In this document: positions 35,881 to 44,284 of the stretch, piece after piece
How positions within the stretch are numbered: position 1 is the first letter of the stretch
Layout of the letters: each line of letters begins with the position of its first letter
Assembly: GCA_910578105.1 (NCBI GenBank)
Contig: CAJTPD010000004.1
Coordinates: 82,933 to 146,932, forward strand
DNA length: 64,000 nucleotides
Source: an uncultured Odoribacter sp.
Lineage (GTDB): Bacteria > Bacteroidota > Bacteroidia > Bacteroidales > Marinifilaceae
Direction: 5' to 3'
Notes under the pieces: model-generated
What the model saw: only the letters and a program-made list of their open reading frames with translations
What the model was told of the DNA's origin: nothing
Databases searched by the model: none
Made by a program: the position numbers and the translations under genes

Positions 35881-37260
35881 ATGATGAAAATGATACCAGA
35901 TACGATTGAAAATATCTATTTCCTTGGCATTGGGGGGATTGGAATGAGTGCTTTAGCCAGATATTTTAAAGTGAAAGGTTTCCGGGTTGCCGGTTATGAC
36001 CGCACATTGTCTCCTTTGACTCAAAAGATGCAGTCGGAAGAAGGGTTCCGGATTAATTATCGGGATGAAGAGGAGGAAATAGGGACGGAATTTCGTTGTC
36101 CGGAGACGACATTGGTGGTTTATACGCCGGCCATTCCGGCTGATAGCAGACAATTGAATTTTTTCAAAAATCGTGGGTTTGCTTTACATAAACGGGCAGA
36201 AGTCCTGGGGATGATTTCGCGGCAGGGGAAAGCGATATGTGTGGCTGGTACGCATGGAAAAACGACGGTTTCGACGATGACCGCTTTTTTGTTGCATCAT
36301 TCTGCAATAGGATGTAATGCTTTTTTAGGAGGGATTTCGGCAAATTTCGGAACTAATTTGTTGTTAAATCCGGAATCGCCTTATATTGTAATAGAAGCAG
36401 ATGAATTTGACCGTTCGTTTCTGCATCTGACACCTGCTTTGGCTGTTATTACTTCTATGGACGAGGACCATTTGGATATTTATCAGAATAAAGCGAATCT
36501 GACAGAAGCATTTGAAGAGTTTGCCGGGAAAGTGGTGGAAGGCGGATTGTTGTTTTTAAAGAAAGGTTTGTCATTGGTGAAGTCTGCTGTCACCGGTTAT
36601 TATAGTGTAGAGACTGAGGCCGATTGTTATGCTGATTGTTTGAGGGTAGAGAACGGATGTTATGCTTTTGATTATCATGGCAGAGGTGTCGTGATAGAGA
36701 ATCTGGTTTGCGGGATTCCCGGACGTCTGAATGTTGAGAATGCAACGGCTGCTATTACGCTGGCTTTGGAAGCGGGAGTCTCTCCGGAAGAAATTCGCAG
36801 GGCTTTGCCTGAATTCAGGGGAGTGGCCCGTCGTTTTAATGTCCATGTAAATGACGGGAAAAGAATTTATATAGATGATTATGCCCATCATCCCCGTGAG
36901 ATAGAAGCGACTTTGAGGTCCATCCGTGAGATATGGCCCGAACGGTCCCTAACAGTTGTATTTCAGCCGCATTTATATACCAGAACCAGGGATTTTTATC
37001 CCGGTTTTGCAAAAAGCCTGAGTTTGGCTGACGAGGTGATTTTATTGGATATTTATCCTGCCCGCGAATTGCCTCTTCCGGGTATAGATTCGGAGCTTAT
37101 CCGGGAACGTTTGACGGTGTCCGGACGTATTTTGAGCAAAGAGGCCCTGATGGAGTACATCAGCTGCGATTTCCGGCAAGGGATTCTGGTCACGATGGGG
37201 GCCGGCGATATAGACCGGTTGGTTCATTCAATCAAAACACAATTGCTTATCGGTAAATGA
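35881..37260 (+). CDS. murC: UDP-MurNAc:L-alanine ligase MurC
   Basis: 459 residues. It adds the first amino acid, L-alanine, to UDP-MurNAc. The N-terminal segment FLGIGGIGMSALARYF binds the nucleotide sugar, and CVAGTHGKTTVSTMTAFLL is the ATP loop. EADEFDRSFLHLTPALAVIT and DDYAHHPREIEATLRSI are typical MurC signatures. Three Met codons lie within the first four codons, so the exact start may be 35881, 35884 or 35890. It overlaps ftsQ by 4 nt. Confidence 0.97.
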   Translation: MMKMIPDTIENIYFLGIGGIGMSALARYFKVKGFRVAGYDRTLSPLTQKMQSEEGFRINYRDEEEEIGTEFRCPETTLVVYTPAIPADSRQLNFFKNRGFALHKRAEVLGMISRQGKAICVAGTHGKTTVSTMTAFLLHHSAIGCNAFLGGISANFGTNLLLNPESPYIVIEADEFDRSFLHLTPALAVITSMDEDHLDIYQNKANLTEAFEEFAGKVVEGGLLFLKKGLSLVKSAVTGYYSVETEADCYADCLRVENGCYAFDYHGRGVVIENLVCGIPGRLNVENATAAITLALEAGVSPEEIRRALPEFRGVARRFNVHVNDGKRIYIDDYAHHPREIEATLRSIREIWPERSLTVVFQPHLYTRTRDFYPGFAKSLSLADEVILLDIYPARELPLPGIDSELIRERLTVSGRILSKEALMEYISCDFRQGILVTMGAGDIDRLVHSIKTQLLIGK

Positions 37261-37982
37261 AAAGAGCATTACCTTACATATTATCTGTCAGTTTATTTGT
37301 ATACCTGATAATTGTGCTTACCTTTGTATCGGCAAAGTTGGGAGAGGTGAAATGTAAGGGAGTTCAGGTTGTCGTTGACGATACCGGAGAGAATGCGTTT
37401 ATTGATGAGGATGATGTCTTGCAATTGATTAAACGTAATTATGGAGAACTGAAAAACGTAAATGTTGTCGACATTGACAAAGACAGTATGGAATGCGTTT
37501 TAGTCAGAAATTCGGTCATAAAGTCGGCTCAGATTTACTACAGTTTAGATGGTTATTTCCATGTAGAAATCACACAACGGAAGCCTGTTTTAAGAGTTAT
37601 GTCAGGCGAAGGATATTATGTGGATGAAGATGGAAAAGTGATGCCATTATCGGGAAAATATACATCACGTGTGGTGGTGGCTACCGGAAACATATCCAGG
37701 AATTTTGCTTGTAACGGATTGTATCCTTTTGTGATGGGTTTAAAGAACGATGGGTTTTGGGATGCCCTGATTGAACAAATCGTTGTTGCAAACGGGAATG
37801 AAGTGATTCTTATCCCTAAAGTGGGAAATTTTCGGATTGTTGTCGGGGAATTGGAAAATGTAGAGAAAAAAATGGAAAATTTACGTTTATTTCTTCAGGA
37901 AGGTATCGCTTTGAAAGGATGGAACGTATATAAAGAAATTAATTTGAAATTTGAAAACCAGATTGTTTGTATAAAACGATAG
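37257..37982 (+). CDS. ftsQ: FtsQ/DivIB-like division protein
   Basis: 241 residues: a short cytoplasmic start, one membrane helix (ILSVSLFVYLIIVLTFVSA, about 8-26), a POTRA-like domain (about 35-100, FIDEDDVLQLIKRNYG) and an FtsQ beta domain with YYVDEDGKVMPLSGKYTSRV. It links the divisome through FtsL and FtsB. It overlaps murC by 4 nt and matches the usual place of ftsQ before ftsA. Sequence conservation is low, as is normal. Confidence 0.9.
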   Translation: MKRALPYILSVSLFVYLIIVLTFVSAKLGEVKCKGVQVVVDDTGENAFIDEDDVLQLIKRNYGELKNVNVVDIDKDSMECVLVRNSVIKSAQIYYSLDGYFHVEITQRKPVLRVMSGEGYYVDEDGKVMPLSGKYTSRVVVATGNISRNFACNGLYPFVMGLKNDGFWDALIEQIVVANGNEVILIPKVGNFRIVVGELENVEKKMENLRLFLQEGIALKGWNVYKEINLKFENQIVCIKR

Positions 37983-38074
37983 TTTGAATTTCAGAGTTGT
38001 GATGATTGTCGGTAGTATAAAGCCGGTAAATCGTATTAATTTTAAAGAAGAAGGTTATTTAATAGGCTAAGTTT

Positions 38075-39244
38075 ATGGGTTTAACTGCATCTTTAGATAT
38101 CGGATCCGAAAAAATGGTTATGGCATTGGGTTCTGAGGAACGTGATGTTGTTCGTTTAACGGGGATTAAAATCCTGGCTTCGCAGGGAATGGAACGGGGA
38201 GTTGTGAGAGATTGGGAGAAAGTGAAAACTTGCGTAAACAGTCTGATGACAGAATTACTGAAGGACAGAGAGGTGGAGGTCATGAATGTTTGTTTGTCCG
38301 GAGAGGTTTTGTATATGGGAGAGTACCGGGTGAAAGTAAATCTGCAGAAGAGAGTGGTGGAGCCGGGAGATTTGATTCGGGCCGGGCAGCGTTGCCGTGA
38401 GATTGCAGGAAATGGAAGGGAAGAGGAATTGGTTGATATGATACCTGTGGCTTATGCCGTGGACCGGGGCGAACTGGTAGCCGACCCGCTGGGGCGGACG
38501 GGACGTGAACTGGAGGTTACTTATCAGGTGTATAAAGCAGATGCCGGTTATTTGTCGCAGATGCTCCGTTTATTTGATGGCCGGGGAATAGGTGAAGTTT
38601 GCTTTTATCCTGCGGTTCGGGCATACGGAGAGGCTCTGGATGCAGCCCGTGCCGGCAATATGGCTTTGATTGATCTGGGAGCAATGGGAATTAATGTGGT
38701 ACTTTTCCGGGACGGACTTTTGGAATATGAAGCCCGTTTACCTTTGGGGGTCCGAACAATAGATTCTGATATTATGCTTGCTTTCGGAGTAAATGCAAGT
38801 CAGGCACGGAAATTGAAACATGAATACGGACAGGCTGTACGGTCGGCCTGTAAAAATAAGAAAATACAGATTCCTGATACGAATCTTACGCTGGAAAGCC
38901 GGGATTTGGCAACGGTGGTACAGAGTCGCGCTGAAGAATTGCTGGAAGGGGCGGTTTATTTGCTACAGACCTGGGGGTACGACCGTCCGGAAGATAAGAT
39001 TGTGTTGACGGGCGGAGGGAGTCGTCTTGAAGGTATAGATACTCTGCTTTGCCGTTTGTCCGGGCATTCTGTAGAAAGGGCTGTTGTCCGCCGGATTCAG
39101 ACGTCCCGCGAAGAAGTTTTGCGGACTCCGGAATATATGGTGGCATTGGGATTGTTGAGGTGTAGTGATTCGGAAAACGGGGAAGAGCGTCCGGGGATTG
39201 GCAAAAAACTGGCTGCCGGATTAAAAGGTATTTTTGGAATTTAG
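38075..39244 (+). CDS. ftsA: FtsZ membrane tether FtsA
   Basis: 389 residues; actin-like ATPase that anchors FtsZ filaments at the membrane. Phosphate loops are SLDIGSEKMVMALG at the start and ALIDLGAMGINVVLFRDG around 198-215; the adenosine motif is VLTGGGSRLEGIDTLL. The 1C domain lies between about 85 and 160. The end, KKLAAGLKGIFGI, is an amphipathic membrane-targeting helix. It is shorter than E. coli FtsA (420). It precedes two ftsZ genes, so it might interact with either product. Confidence 0.95.
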   Translation: MGLTASLDIGSEKMVMALGSEERDVVRLTGIKILASQGMERGVVRDWEKVKTCVNSLMTELLKDREVEVMNVCLSGEVLYMGEYRVKVNLQKRVVEPGDLIRAGQRCREIAGNGREEELVDMIPVAYAVDRGELVADPLGRTGRELEVTYQVYKADAGYLSQMLRLFDGRGIGEVCFYPAVRAYGEALDAARAGNMALIDLGAMGINVVLFRDGLLEYEARLPLGVRTIDSDIMLAFGVNASQARKLKHEYGQAVRSACKNKKIQIPDTNLTLESRDLATVVQSRAEELLEGAVYLLQTWGYDRPEDKIVLTGGGSRLEGIDTLLCRLSGHSVERAVVRRIQTSREEVLRTPEYMVALGLLRCSDSENGEERPGIGKKLAAGLKGIFGI

Positions 39245-39248
39245 CCCA

Positions 39249-39256
39249 TATCTTTG
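39249..39256 (+). promoter_or_regulatory. Candidate -7 box before the first ftsZ
   Basis: TATCTTTG matches TAnnTTTG and lies 27 nt before the ATG of the first ftsZ gene. The nearest upstream TTTG (39233-39236) is only 12 bp away, too close for a standard -33 box, so support is partial. Confidence 0.35.
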
Positions 39257-39283
39257 TTTTATACTTTATATCTTGATTAAGTT

Positions 39284-40567
39284 ATGGAAATAGAAGACGA
39301 CCTGATAGCATTGAAGTTGCCGGAACAACAACAAGAGGAGTCTATCATAAAAGTGATAGGAGTCGGGGGAGGCGGAAGCAATGCTGTGAATCATATGTTT
39401 AACCAGGGAATTCATGGTGTGGAGTTTGTTGTTTGCAATACGGATATTCAGGCTTTGAGGCAAAGCCGGGTAAAAAACCGGATTCAATTGGGGAAGGAAC
39501 TGACGGAGGGAAGGGGGGCCGGGTGTTTGCCTGAACGGGGCCGGTTGTCTGCAATAGAAAGTATGGATTTTATCAAGACCATTCTCCAGCGGAATACCCG
39601 GATGGTTTTTATTACTGCCGGCATGGGGGGAGGAACCGGTACCGGAGCTGCACCGGAAATTGCCCGGCAAGCCAGGGAGCTGGGAATATTGACTATTGGA
39701 ATTGTTACGGTGCCGTTTGGTTTTGAAGGAAAACGGAAGATAGAGCAGGCTATGGAGGGAATTGATGAGTTGGAGCAGTATGTGGATGCTTTGTTAATCA
39801 TTGCCAATGAGAAATTGAGGGAAATATACGGAGATTTGAAATTGTCGGAGGCTTTTGCAATGGCTGATAATGTTTTGACTATAGCAGCCAAGAGTATTGC
39901 CGAAATCATTACAGTAAAAGGTTATGTAAATGTAGATTTTGCTGATGTTGAGAGTGTCATGCGGGATAGTGGTGTTGCTCTGATGGGGGCTTCGGAGGCA
40001 GAGGGAGAAGAGAGGGCTAAGGATGCTTTGACGAATGCATTGATTTCTCCTTTGCTGAATAGTAATGATATTCGCGGAGCCTCGAATATTTTATTGAATA
40101 TGCTTTATGGTAATCAGGAAGTTACCATGGATGAGATTAGTCTGATTACCGACAGTATACGGGAAAAGGTGGGACGGAACGTAAATGTGATATGGGGAAC
40201 CGGAAAAGATGAAACTTTGGGTGATAAATTACGTGTTGCAGTAATAGCTACCGGTTTTAACACAAATCACAAACAGGCAGGGCCTGTGGATGAGTGTACG
40301 GAAGCGGGCAATGCTCCTGTCCGGAAACCTTATTTTAAAGTGGAAGCTTTGCCAGATGATCTGGAAATGAAGATGGTGGATCCTGCAGAATTGGAAGAGG
40401 AAGCCCGGCAGCGGCGTTTGCGTCAGGACGAAGAACGCCGCAAAAGACAGAAAAAAGAGCGTCATACAGACCATGCAGAGAGCGGGCGTGGAGGAATAAA
40501 TGATTTGCCGGATACCAATAGCTGGCTGAAGCGAAAGATCGGAACACTTTTTAGCGATGAGGAATAA
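39284..40567 (+). CDS. ftsZ: FtsZ cell-division GTPase, first copy (long C-terminal linker)
   Basis: 427 residues; tubulin-like GTPase. It has the nucleotide loop VIGVGGGGSNAV (near 25-35), the tubulin signature GGGTGTG (115-121) and a complete T7 catalytic loop NVDFAD (216-221), so it should polymerise and hydrolyse GTP. The T3 loop reads GAGCLPERG, where the second copy has GAGNSPERG. After the core (about residue 330) a charged Arg/Glu-rich linker (EEEARQRRLRQDEERRKRQK) leads to the tail NSWLKRKIGTLFSDEE. It lies 39 nt after ftsA. Confidence 0.95.
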   Translation: MEIEDDLIALKLPEQQQEESIIKVIGVGGGGSNAVNHMFNQGIHGVEFVVCNTDIQALRQSRVKNRIQLGKELTEGRGAGCLPERGRLSAIESMDFIKTILQRNTRMVFITAGMGGGTGTGAAPEIARQARELGILTIGIVTVPFGFEGKRKIEQAMEGIDELEQYVDALLIIANEKLREIYGDLKLSEAFAMADNVLTIAAKSIAEIITVKGYVNVDFADVESVMRDSGVALMGASEAEGEERAKDALTNALISPLLNSNDIRGASNILLNMLYGNQEVTMDEISLITDSIREKVGRNVNVIWGTGKDETLGDKLRVAVIATGFNTNHKQAGPVDECTEAGNAPVRKPYFKVEALPDDLEMKMVDPAELEEEARQRRLRQDEERRKRQKKERHTDHAESGRGGINDLPDTNSWLKRKIGTLFSDEE

Positions 40568-40591
40568 AGTAATGTAAATTAGAAGAAGACT

Positions 40592-41716
40592 ATGGTTGAC
40601 GGATTTATAAATTTCAATCTGAATGAGAAAACTCCTACTATTATCAAAGTAATCGGAGTTGGCGGAGGAGGTGGAAATGCTGTGGAATATATGTATGATA
40701 AAGGAATCTGTGACGTAGATTTTGTGGTTTGTAATACAGATTATCAGGCATTGAAAAATAGTCCTATACCCAATAAAATACAATTAGGAAAAGAATTGAC
40801 AGGCGGGCATGGAGCCGGAAATAGTCCGGAGCGCGGGGAAAAATCGGCTCAGGAGAGCCTTGGCGATATTGAGACCTTGTTGAAGAAAAATACAAAGATG
40901 GCTTTTATTACGGCTGCAATGGGAGGAGGAACCGGTACGGGTGCAGCTCCGGTAATCGCCAAGTTGTCAAAAGATATGGGTATTCTGACGGTTGGAATTG
41001 TATCTATTCCGGCCCGTTTTGAGGGACCGAAACGAATAGACCAAGCCAGAGAAGGGTTGATTCGTCTGAAAGACCATGTAGATTGTCTGATTGTTATTGA
41101 TAATGAAAAGATTAAGGCTATTTATGGCCCTCAGCCTATTTCTGCTGCTTTTGATAAGGCTAATGATGTATTGAATATTGCAGCTAAGGGAATAGCAGAG
41201 ATTATTACTTTGCCCGGATATATAAATGTTGATTTTGAGGATGTTAAGACAGTGATGACCAATAGCGGGGTTGCTATCATGGGAGCTGCGAAAGCTTCCG
41301 GTGAGGACCGGGCTATCCGGGCTATCACTGAGGCTTTGGAAAGTCCGTTACTGAATAATAATGATATATTGGGAGCAAAGAATATATTGTTGAACATCAC
41401 TTCCGGAACAGATGAAGTGACTATGGATGAAATGTCCCAAATTACCTCGCATATTATACGCAAAGTGGGGAATAATGCGGCTGTTATCTGGGGAGTGGGG
41501 ACGGATTTGAATTTGGGTGATGCTGTTTCAGTGACGATTATTGCAACTGGTTTTCCGGCTGATGTGCTTGAATTGAACGGTGTGCAGCCGGAAAGCAGAC
41601 TTGGAGAGGTTGCACCGATTAAGGATGCGGTTTTAAAGCCGGGTTTGTCTGCTGTCCGTATCCGGGAATTGGAGACAACACCTGCATTTGAACGGAGGGA
41701 TTTGAAAGTCAATTAG
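40592..41716 (+). CDS. ftsZ: FtsZ cell-division GTPase, second copy (short C-terminal tail)
   Basis: 374 residues. GTP-binding loop VIGVGGGGGNAV, tubulin signature GGGTGTG (111-117) and T7 loop NVDFED (212-217) are all intact. It resembles the first copy throughout the GTPase and C-terminal core domains but differs at roughly 40-45% of positions by eye, so it is an old paralogue. Its linker is short, and the end ELETTPAFERRDLKVN is a different type of tail peptide. It lies 24 nt after the first ftsZ and is the last gene of the cluster. Confidence 0.94.
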   Translation: MVDGFINFNLNEKTPTIIKVIGVGGGGGNAVEYMYDKGICDVDFVVCNTDYQALKNSPIPNKIQLGKELTGGHGAGNSPERGEKSAQESLGDIETLLKKNTKMAFITAAMGGGTGTGAAPVIAKLSKDMGILTVGIVSIPARFEGPKRIDQAREGLIRLKDHVDCLIVIDNEKIKAIYGPQPISAAFDKANDVLNIAAKGIAEIITLPGYINVDFEDVKTVMTNSGVAIMGAAKASGEDRAIRAITEALESPLLNNNDILGAKNILLNITSGTDEVTMDEMSQITSHIIRKVGNNAAVIWGVGTDLNLGDAVSVTIIATGFPADVLELNGVQPESRLGEVAPIKDAVLKPGLSAVRIRELETTPAFERRDLKVN

Positions 41717-41771
41717 GGGTAGCGGAGTTTAAGATGGAGATAAAGCCGGAAAAGATTTATTAGAATAGAGA

Positions 41772-41834
41772 GGGCGGTGTGCGCCCATGAATAGTAATGC
41801 AACCAGTGGTTGCGCGTAAAGCAGTTGAGGCTGC
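41772..41834 (+). promoter_or_regulatory. Three-hairpin leader of the DEAD-box helicase gene
   Basis: Three short hairpins follow each other: GGGCG/CGCCC (41772-41786, 5-nt loop), GCAACC/GGTTGC (41799-41813, 3-nt loop) and GCAG/CTGC (41821-41834, 6-nt loop), then an A-rich stretch up to the ATG at 41847. None has a U tract typical of a terminator, except for weak A runs. A cis-acting RNA that senses temperature or helicase level is possible but unproven. Confidence 0.5.
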
Positions 41835-41846
41835 ATAAAAAAACGA

Positions 41847-43661
41847 ATGGAAAAATTTACAGAATTAGGTTTAAAGGGAGAAATCCTGAAAGGTATTCAA
41901 GATTTGGGTTTTGAGGTCCCGAGTCCTGTACAGGAAAAAGTAATTCCCGTTATTTTAGGGGAAGAAAATGATTTGGTTGTTTTAGCCCAGACAGGAACGG
42001 GGAAAACCGCTGCTTTTGGTTTGCCGTTGTTACAAAAATTGGATATTTCCCGGAATGAGATTCAGGTGTTGGTATTGAGTCCGACCCGTGAATTGTGTGT
42101 GCAGATAGGGAAGGATTTGCAGAATTATTCTAAATATTGTCCGGATATAAAAGTGGCTTGTGTATATGGAGGGGCTGAAATCCGGAAACAAATCCGGGAA
42201 TTGGAAAAAGGAGTTCATGTACTGGTGGCTACTCCTGGCCGTCTTTGCGATTTAATTAAACGTTGTGCTGTAGATATTGACAATGTTCAGTCTGTTGTCC
42301 TGGATGAAGCTGATGAAATGCTGAATATGGGTTTCAAAGAAGATTTGAATTTTATTTTGGATGAAACTCCGGAAACGAGGAATACTTATCTGTTTTCAGC
42401 AACAATGCCCCGCGAGGTTGAGCGTATTGCCAGAAATTATTTGCATGACGCCAAGGAAATATCTACCGGGAAAAAAAATCAGGGAGCTGATACGGTGAGC
42501 CATGAATATTATATGGTAAAGGCTAAGGATTGTTATGAGACTTTGCACCGGATTATTGATTGTGCACCGGATATGTATGCGATTATTTTTGTCCGGACAA
42601 AGGTAGATGCCCGTGAAATTGTAAAAAAATTGCAGAAAGATGGTATTGATTGTGATGCTTTGCACGGGGATTTAAGTCAGGGACAACGGGATGAGGTGAT
42701 GGAGCGTTTCCGTGCCAAACGATTGAAGGTATTGGTGGCTACGGATGTGGCAGCCCGAGGGTTGGATGTGGATAATCTTACGCATGTAATCAATTATAAT
42801 TTACCGGAGGATGTAGAGAGTTATACGCACCGGAGCGGACGTACCGGACGTGCCGGAAGAGAGGGGATATCTGTGGCAATTATTCATTCTAAGGAGAAAA
42901 GTAAATTGCGTCGTATTGAGAATATTATCAAAAAGAAATTTCAATACCGTGAGGTTCCCGGAGGGGAAGAAGTTTGCCGGGCTCAGTTGTTGTTTTATGC
43001 AGATAAAATAATGGCGGCTGAGCCGAAAGAAACGATGGACAGGTATCAGCAGGAATTATTTGAAAAATTTGAAGTATTGTCCAAAGAGGAGCTAATCCAA
43101 AAGTTGGTTTCGTTTGAGTTTGGCAAATTGCTGAAAAAATATGCATCTGTGGAAGATTTGAATCTTTCAGAAGCAGAACGTCATGAAAGTCGGGGCCGTG
43201 AAAGTCGCCGGGGCGACCGCCGGAATGAAGAGGTAAATAACGAGTTTACAACATTTAGTGTAAATGTCGGCCGGGAAGATGGTTTTACTCCCCGTGACCT
43301 GATGTCCATAGTTAATGCCAATTCTCCCCGAAAGGGATTGCAGATTGGAAGTATTCGTATTTTTGAAAATAATACGAAGTTTGAGGTGGATATCCGGGGA
43401 ATAAATGGATTTACGTCTTGTTTCCGGAATGTTAGTTTTAACGGTTTACCATTTACTTTGACAGAAGTAAAAGAGCGTTTTTCCCGGGAACGCAGCAATG
43501 GCCGTGAATGGGGGCGTGAGTTTGGCGGAGGACGTAAAAAGTCGGCTGCAAGCAGTAAATGGCGGTCTGAAAAACGACGGAACGAGGGGAGTACCCGTGG
43601 TCGTTTTGGTGAGAAGAAAAGGGGCATAGAAAGTGGTGGAAAACGTTTCCGAAAGAAGTGA
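41847..43661 (+). CDS. DEAD-box ATP-dependent RNA helicase (DeaD/CsdA-like) with DbpA-type RNA-binding domain
   Basis: 604 residues. Helicase motifs in order: Q motif (SPVQEKVIP), AQTGTGKTAAFG, PTRELCVQIG, VLDEADEMLNMGF, FSATMP, ATDVAARGLDV and HRSGRTGRAGREG. After a helical linker a DbpA-like RNA-binding domain lies at about 475-550 (FTPRDLMSIVNANSPRKGLQ). The end is an Arg/Gly/Lys-rich basic tail (about 550-604). It probably unwinds rRNA or mRNA structure in ribosome assembly or cold adaptation. The structured leader before it suggests post-transcriptional control. Confidence 0.93.
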   Translation: MEKFTELGLKGEILKGIQDLGFEVPSPVQEKVIPVILGEENDLVVLAQTGTGKTAAFGLPLLQKLDISRNEIQVLVLSPTRELCVQIGKDLQNYSKYCPDIKVACVYGGAEIRKQIRELEKGVHVLVATPGRLCDLIKRCAVDIDNVQSVVLDEADEMLNMGFKEDLNFILDETPETRNTYLFSATMPREVERIARNYLHDAKEISTGKKNQGADTVSHEYYMVKAKDCYETLHRIIDCAPDMYAIIFVRTKVDAREIVKKLQKDGIDCDALHGDLSQGQRDEVMERFRAKRLKVLVATDVAARGLDVDNLTHVINYNLPEDVESYTHRSGRTGRAGREGISVAIIHSKEKSKLRRIENIIKKKFQYREVPGGEEVCRAQLLFYADKIMAAEPKETMDRYQQELFEKFEVLSKEELIQKLVSFEFGKLLKKYASVEDLNLSEAERHESRGRESRRGDRRNEEVNNEFTTFSVNVGREDGFTPRDLMSIVNANSPRKGLQIGSIRIFENNTKFEVDIRGINGFTSCFRNVSFNGLPFTLTEVKERFSRERSNGREWGREFGGGRKKSAASSKWRSEKRRNEGSTRGRFGEKKRGIESGGKRFRKK

Positions 43662-43697
43662 ATATAACTAAACAGAAGAGGTTGTCTGAAAGTTTCA

Positions 43698-44145
43698 AAA
43701 CCAGCGTGAAGTTCCGGACTGATGTTGCTTCTATGTGTAAACTGGGGTTTGATATAAGCCTGAAAGGTATGAGTGCCGATGAGCTGTTGTCAATTTTAAA
43801 AGATTAAAAACCGGTAGTACCGGATGGTGATCAGTATCGTTTGGTTTCACTTTATGAAGGAAATCATATGGCTGTTATGTATGTTGATAAAAACAAGCAA
43901 AAGCAGTTCTTTATACCTATGATATTTATCCTCGTTATCAGGAAAAATTGTTTCCGGTGAAATTACATGGACTTCATCCTGCGAAAATGTATAAAGTTGA
44001 AGAAATCAATTTGATGCCGGGACGAAAGTCAGATTTAAAAGTACAAGGAAGAGTTTTTTCCGGTGATTATCTGATGAAAGTGGGGTTAAATGCTTTCACC
44101 CCGGGTCAGGCAAAAAGCCGGATGATTGAAATTACCGAACAATAA
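43698..44145 (+). pseudogene. C-terminal remnant of a GH36 alpha-galactosidase
   Basis: Two frames together read like the C-terminal end of Bacteroidetes GH36 alpha-galactosidases. The first (from 43703) gives SVKFRTDVASMCKLGFDISL, then an in-frame TAA (43805-43807), then PDGDQYRLVSLYEGNHMAVM. Near 43905-43912 the reading shifts frame and continues YDIYPRYQEKLFPVKLHGL and EINLMPGRKSDL, and GDYLMKVGLN, ending at TAA 44145. The catalytic domain is missing: the fragment starts about 40 nt after the helicase stop. So the gene lost its 5' part and carries a stop and a frameshift. Confidence 0.8.
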
Positions 44146-44201
44146 AATTGTATGGATTCCAGGATTTTCGGTTTGTTTCAATTCATTTTTGTTTAATATT
44201 T

Positions 44202-44243
44202 AAAATCTGCCGAATTCCGATTAACCAAAATCCGGCAGATTTT
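44202..44243. terminator. Bidirectional terminator
   Basis: An 11-bp perfect stem, AAAATCTGCCG (44202-44212) with CGGCAGATTTT (44233-44243), and a 20-nt loop; a T run continues after the right arm. It separates the GH36 remnant on the plus strand from the fimbrillin-like gene on the minus strand. Confidence 0.75.
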
Positions 44244-44284
44244 TTAATAATGTTGTTATACATCCGGAAAGTGTTTTGCGATGT

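Noticed and set aside
39484..39909. 141-codon minus-strand frame opposite the first ftsZ
   Set aside because: Mirror image of the conserved FtsZ core; its Ala/Ser/Pro-rich composition follows from FtsZ codons.
41131..41712. 193-codon minus-strand frame opposite the second ftsZ
   Set aside because: Mirror image of the FtsZ core and resembles the shadow frame of the first ftsZ, as expected for two paralogous genes.
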